Source: Streptomyces griseofuscus (GTDB lineage: Bacteria; Actinomycetota; Actinomycetes; Streptomycetales; Streptomycetaceae). From it: a DNA stretch of 64,000 bases. The stretch spans positions 6,076,001-6,140,000 of the forward strand of contig NZ_CP051006.1 of assembly GCF_014673495.1 (NCBI RefSeq). The letters run 5' to 3'. Each line of letters begins with the position of its first letter. Positions within the stretch are counted from its first letter, which is position 1. Under the pieces are notes generated by a model that saw nothing but the letters and a program-made list of their open reading frames with translations, made no database searches and was not told where the DNA came from. Shown in pieces: positions 62,601 to 64,000 of the stretch. Made by a program: the position numbers and the translations under genes.

Positions 62601-62739
62601 CTCCACCCTGCTGACCCTCCTGCTGGTCCCGACCCTCTACGCCATGCTGGAACTCCGCAAGGAACGCCGCGCGAACAAGAAGTCGGCCAAGCACCAACCC
62701 CCGACACCGGCAGAACCCGACCTCCTGGCCCAGGTCTGA
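59635..62739 (+). CDS. RND-superfamily efflux transporter (AcrB/HAE1-like)
   Basis: A 1034-residue proton-driven exporter, full length for the hydrophobe/amphiphile type. N-terminal helix MSWLSRFSLAQRALIGLISI, first porter loop, then TM2-TM6 with the proton-relay Asp pair in AIGRVVDDSIVVLENIKRHL, a second large loop, and TM8-TM12 ending LLLVPTLYAMLELRKER. Such pumps in Gram-negatives need an adaptor and an outer-membrane channel; neither is encoded here, which fits the monoderm HAE1-like branch. Substrate unknown; lipids, peptides or drugs are possible. It follows a two-component system on the same strand. Confidence 0.93.
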   Translation: MSWLSRFSLAQRALIGLISIVALVFGAIAIPQIKQQLLPTIDLPMVSVIAPYQGAAPDAVEKQVVEPIEDGLQGVDGVTSVTSTAGEGNAVIMASFDYGNDTQQIVADVQQAVNRARNQLPSEVDPQVISGSTDDMPTVVLAATSGTDQQALADQLDKTVVPALKDIDGVGRVQVTGVRDLQVDVTPDNAELARDGLTPADLAQALQAGGASVPAGSFDENGANRTVQVGGGFTTLEQIKDLTVTGAGAHKAVRLGDVATVKEQPAPADSLTRTDGRPSLAVNVTMDHDGSAVTISNAVKDKLPGLREQLGADAKLTVVSDQGPAVSKSIKGLTTEGALGLLFAVLVILLFLASLRSTLVTAVSIPLSVVLALIVLWTDGLSLNMLTLGALTIAIGRVVDDSIVVLENIKRHLGYGEERRSAIIEAVREVAGAVTSSTLTTVAVFLPIGLVGGMVGALFGSFSITVTAALLASLLVSLTVVPVLSYWFLRAPKGTPEDAAEARREAEEKEANSRLQRAYVPVLRFATRRRLTSVLIAIVVLVVTFGMSGLLKTNFFDQGEQEVITIKQELKPGTSLAATDAQAKKVEKLLATTDGVKDYQVTVGSSGFMAAFGGGTDTNQASYQVMLKDSKSYDSVQKHLESGLKDLKGIGTTTVSAGDGFGSQNLSVVVKSADAQTLRTAAEQVRSTVAGLDGVTDVTSDLSTSVPRISVRANAKAAAAGFDNQKLGAAVAQAVRGTTAAKATLDDTERDVVIKSAEPATTVAQLKKLRLGPVELGDIATVKLVDGPVSLTRIDGQRAATITAKPTGDNTGAVSTQLQSKIKALKLPAGAEAQIGGVTSDQNDAFKNLGLAMLAAIAIVFMLLVATFRSLAQPLILLVSIPFAATGALGLLIITGTPMGVPAMIGMLMLIGIVVTNAIVLIDLINQYRAQGYGVVEAVVEGGRHRLRPILMTALATIFALLPMALGVTGEGGFIAQPLAVVVIGGLITSTLLTLLLVPTLYAMLELRKERRANKKSAKHQPPTPAEPDLLAQV

Positions 62740-62756
62740 CCCCGGCCCCACCCAAA

Positions 62757-62792
62757 GAGGGGCACCCCCTGGATATCCGGGGGATGCCCCTC
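62757..62792. terminator. Bidirectional terminator between RND gene and nadA
   Basis: GAGGGGCA / TGCCCCTC outer stem extended by CCCCC/GGGGG with a one-base bulge and an AT-containing loop, 17 bases past the RND stop. The 150 bases beyond it up to nadA hold nothing recognisable. Confidence 0.75.
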
Positions 62793-62941
62793 CGGGCTTT
62801 CCGGCTCATGGACGACTCGTCCGCTCACAACTCCACAACCTGAAGGAGCTCCGCCCGGGCTCGTCTACCTGGAGACCCCGAGCGAGGATCCGGGGATCGA
62901 CGCGCCCGAACGCGACCGGATGCAGGTCGAGCCGCCGGAGG

Positions 62942-64000
62942 CTACGGCAGGGCCAGCATCCGTTCCAGGGCCAGCTTTGCGAAGGTCTCCGTTTCCTCGT
63001 CGACCTGGATGTGGTTGACCAGGTTGCCCTCGGCGAGGGATTCCAGGGTCCAGACCAGGTGGGGGAGGTCGATGCGGTTCATGGTGGAGCAGAAGCAGAC
63101 CGTGCGGTCGAGGAAGACGATCTCCTTGCCCTCGGGGGCGAAGCGGTTGGCGAGGCGGCGGACCAGGTTCAGTTCCGTGCCGATCGCCCACTTCGAGCCG
63201 GCGGGAGCCGCCTCCAGGGCCTTGATGATGTACTCGGTCGAGCCGACCTGGTCCGCCGCGGCCACGACCTCGTGCTTGCACTCCGGGTGCACCAGGACGT
63301 TCACCCCGGGGATACGGGCGCGCACATCGTTCACCGAGTCCAGGCTGAAGCGGCCGTGGACCGAGCAGTGGCCGCGCCACAGGATCATCTTCGCGGCGCG
63401 CAGCTCGTCCGCCGTCAGGCCGCCGTTCGGCTTGTGCGGGTTGTAGACGACGCAGTCCTCCAGGGACATCCCCATGTCCCGCACGGCGGTGTTGCGGCCC
63501 AGGTGCTGGTCGGGCAGGAAGAGCACCTTCTCGCCCTGCTCGAACGCCCAGTCCAGCGCGCGCTTGGCGTTGGAGGACGTGCAGATGGTCCCGCCGTGCT
63601 TGCCGGTGAACGCCTTGATGTCGGCCGAGGAGTTCATGTACGACACCGGGACGACCTGCTCGGATATCCCGGCCTCGGTCAGCACGTCCCAGCACTCCGC
63701 GACCTGTTCGGCCGTCGCCATGTCGGCCATGGAGCAGCCGGCCGCGAGGTCCGGCAGTACGACCTTCTGGTCGGCGGAGGTGAGGATGTCCGCCGACTCG
63801 GCCATGAAGTGCACACCGCAGAAGACGATGTACTCGGCCTCCGGACGCGCCGCCGCGTCCCGGGCCAGCTTGAAGGAGTCGCCCGTGACGTCGGCGAACT
63901 GGATCACCTCGTCACGCTGGTAGTGGTGACCGAGCACGAACACCTTGTCGCCGAGCTTCTCCTTGGCGGCGCGGGCGCGCTCGACCAGGGCGGGGTCGGA
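62942..64000 (-). CDS. nadA: Quinolinate synthase, N-terminus outside window
   Basis: A [4Fe-4S] enzyme condensing iminoaspartate with dihydroxyacetone phosphate in NAD synthesis. The frame is open to the window edge; about 350 residues are present. Family segments: VFVLGHHYQRDEVIQFADVT, the cluster Cys in EYIVFCGVHFMAESADIL, VLPDLAAGCSMADMATA, VVPVSYMNSSADIKAFTG, CTSSNAKRALDWAF, GHCSVHGRFSLDSVNDVR, HPECKHEVVAAADQVGSTEY (cluster Cys) and VCFCSTMNRIDLPHLVWTLE (cluster Cys). It converges on the RND transporter gene. The length and the long C-terminal part fit the class of the actinobacterial enzymes. Confidence 0.96.
   Translation of the reverse strand, partial: SDPALVERARAAKEKLGDKVFVLGHHYQRDEVIQFADVTGDSFKLARDAAARPEAEYIVFCGVHFMAESADILTSADQKVVLPDLAAGCSMADMATAEQVAECWDVLTEAGISEQVVPVSYMNSSADIKAFTGKHGGTICTSSNAKRALDWAFEQGEKVLFLPDQHLGRNTAVRDMGMSLEDCVVYNPHKPNGGLTADELRAAKMILWRGHCSVHGRFSLDSVNDVRARIPGVNVLVHPECKHEVVAAADQVGSTEYIIKALEAAPAGSKWAIGTELNLVRRLANRFAPEGKEIVFLDRTVCFCSTMNRIDLPHLVWTLESLAEGNLVNHIQVDEETETFAKLALERMLALP

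Noticed and set aside
59629..62751. Minus-strand open frame of about 1040 codons
   Set aside because: Exact mirror of the RND transporter gene; Asp/Gly/His/Gln-rich repeats come from complementary codons.

Overview
The window is high-GC actinobacterial DNA and almost certainly Streptomyces chromosome. GTG starts are common and codon third positions are strongly G/C. It carries both a type I (glnA) and a eukaryote-like type II (glnII) glutamine synthetase with GlnR-type promoter arrays, an SCO2195-family protein, DUF4191, DUF3043 and the actinobacterial PspAA/PspAB proteins. From memory, the gene order resembles the S. coelicolor SCO2160s-SCO2220s core region, read here from pullulanase towards nadA. 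No rRNA, tRNA, CRISPR array, transposase, integrase or phage gene was seen.

Layout. 1-3.2 kb: 3' part of a secreted pullulanase. 3.2-6 kb: a three-gene operon (diiron-like hydrolase, ferredoxin-type reductase, TetR) behind a palindrome-covered promoter. 6-12.6 kb: a sigma-like membrane protein, a sensor kinase/response regulator pair with a small TPR-like protein, an epimerase, and a receiver-less winged-helix regulator preceded by a candidate Cys-Cys leader peptide. 13-16.4 kb: glnII, a Tat-exported CDP-diacylglycerol pyrophosphatase, and an ArsC-like protein. 16.5-19.2 kb: htpX-pspAB and small membrane or secreted proteins. 19.2-23.1 kb: an accessory cassette of four unknown genes with atypical codon use. 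23-26.4 kb: glnA, an RDD protein, DUF4191 and the SCO2195-family protein. 26.6-28.5 kb: lipoate biosynthesis (lipA, lipB). 28.7-36.4 kb: regulators, an FAD oxidoreductase, a MarP-like protease, a peptidoglycan amidase and a WYL regulator. 36.5-43.6 kb: pyruvate/2-oxoacid dehydrogenase genes aceE, sucB and lpdA with a GntR regulator. 44-53 kb: pepA and a scattered cobalamin lower-ligand set (cobS, cobT, a cobU fusion) mixed with membrane proteins and an MprF-like lysyltransferase. 53-59.4 kb: an HtrA-like protease, a methyltransferase, DUF3043, pspA-pspAA, and a second kinase/regulator pair. 59.6-64 kb: an RND transporter and the 3' part of nadA.

Themes. (1) Nitrogen: glnII, glnA and the SCO2195-family gene share an 11-bp periodic array of GlnR-like half-sites. 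(2) Lipoyl metabolism: lipB and lipA make the cofactor used by SucB in the same window. (3) Envelope stress: HtpX/PspAB, PspA/PspAA, MarP-like and HtrA-like proteases, an MprF-like enzyme and a peptidoglycan amidase. (4) Cobalamin: three nucleotide-loop assembly enzymes, one fused to a degenerate metallo-beta-lactamase-like domain.

The least explained parts are the 19.2-23.1 kb cassette, which includes a 57-residue membrane protein translationally coupled to its upstream gene; the candidate Cys-Cys leader ORF at 12.7 kb; the sigma-like membrane protein at 6-8 kb; and a methyltransferase whose only sensible start appears to be CTG. I did not find a system I can confidently call new. The cassette is the best candidate.
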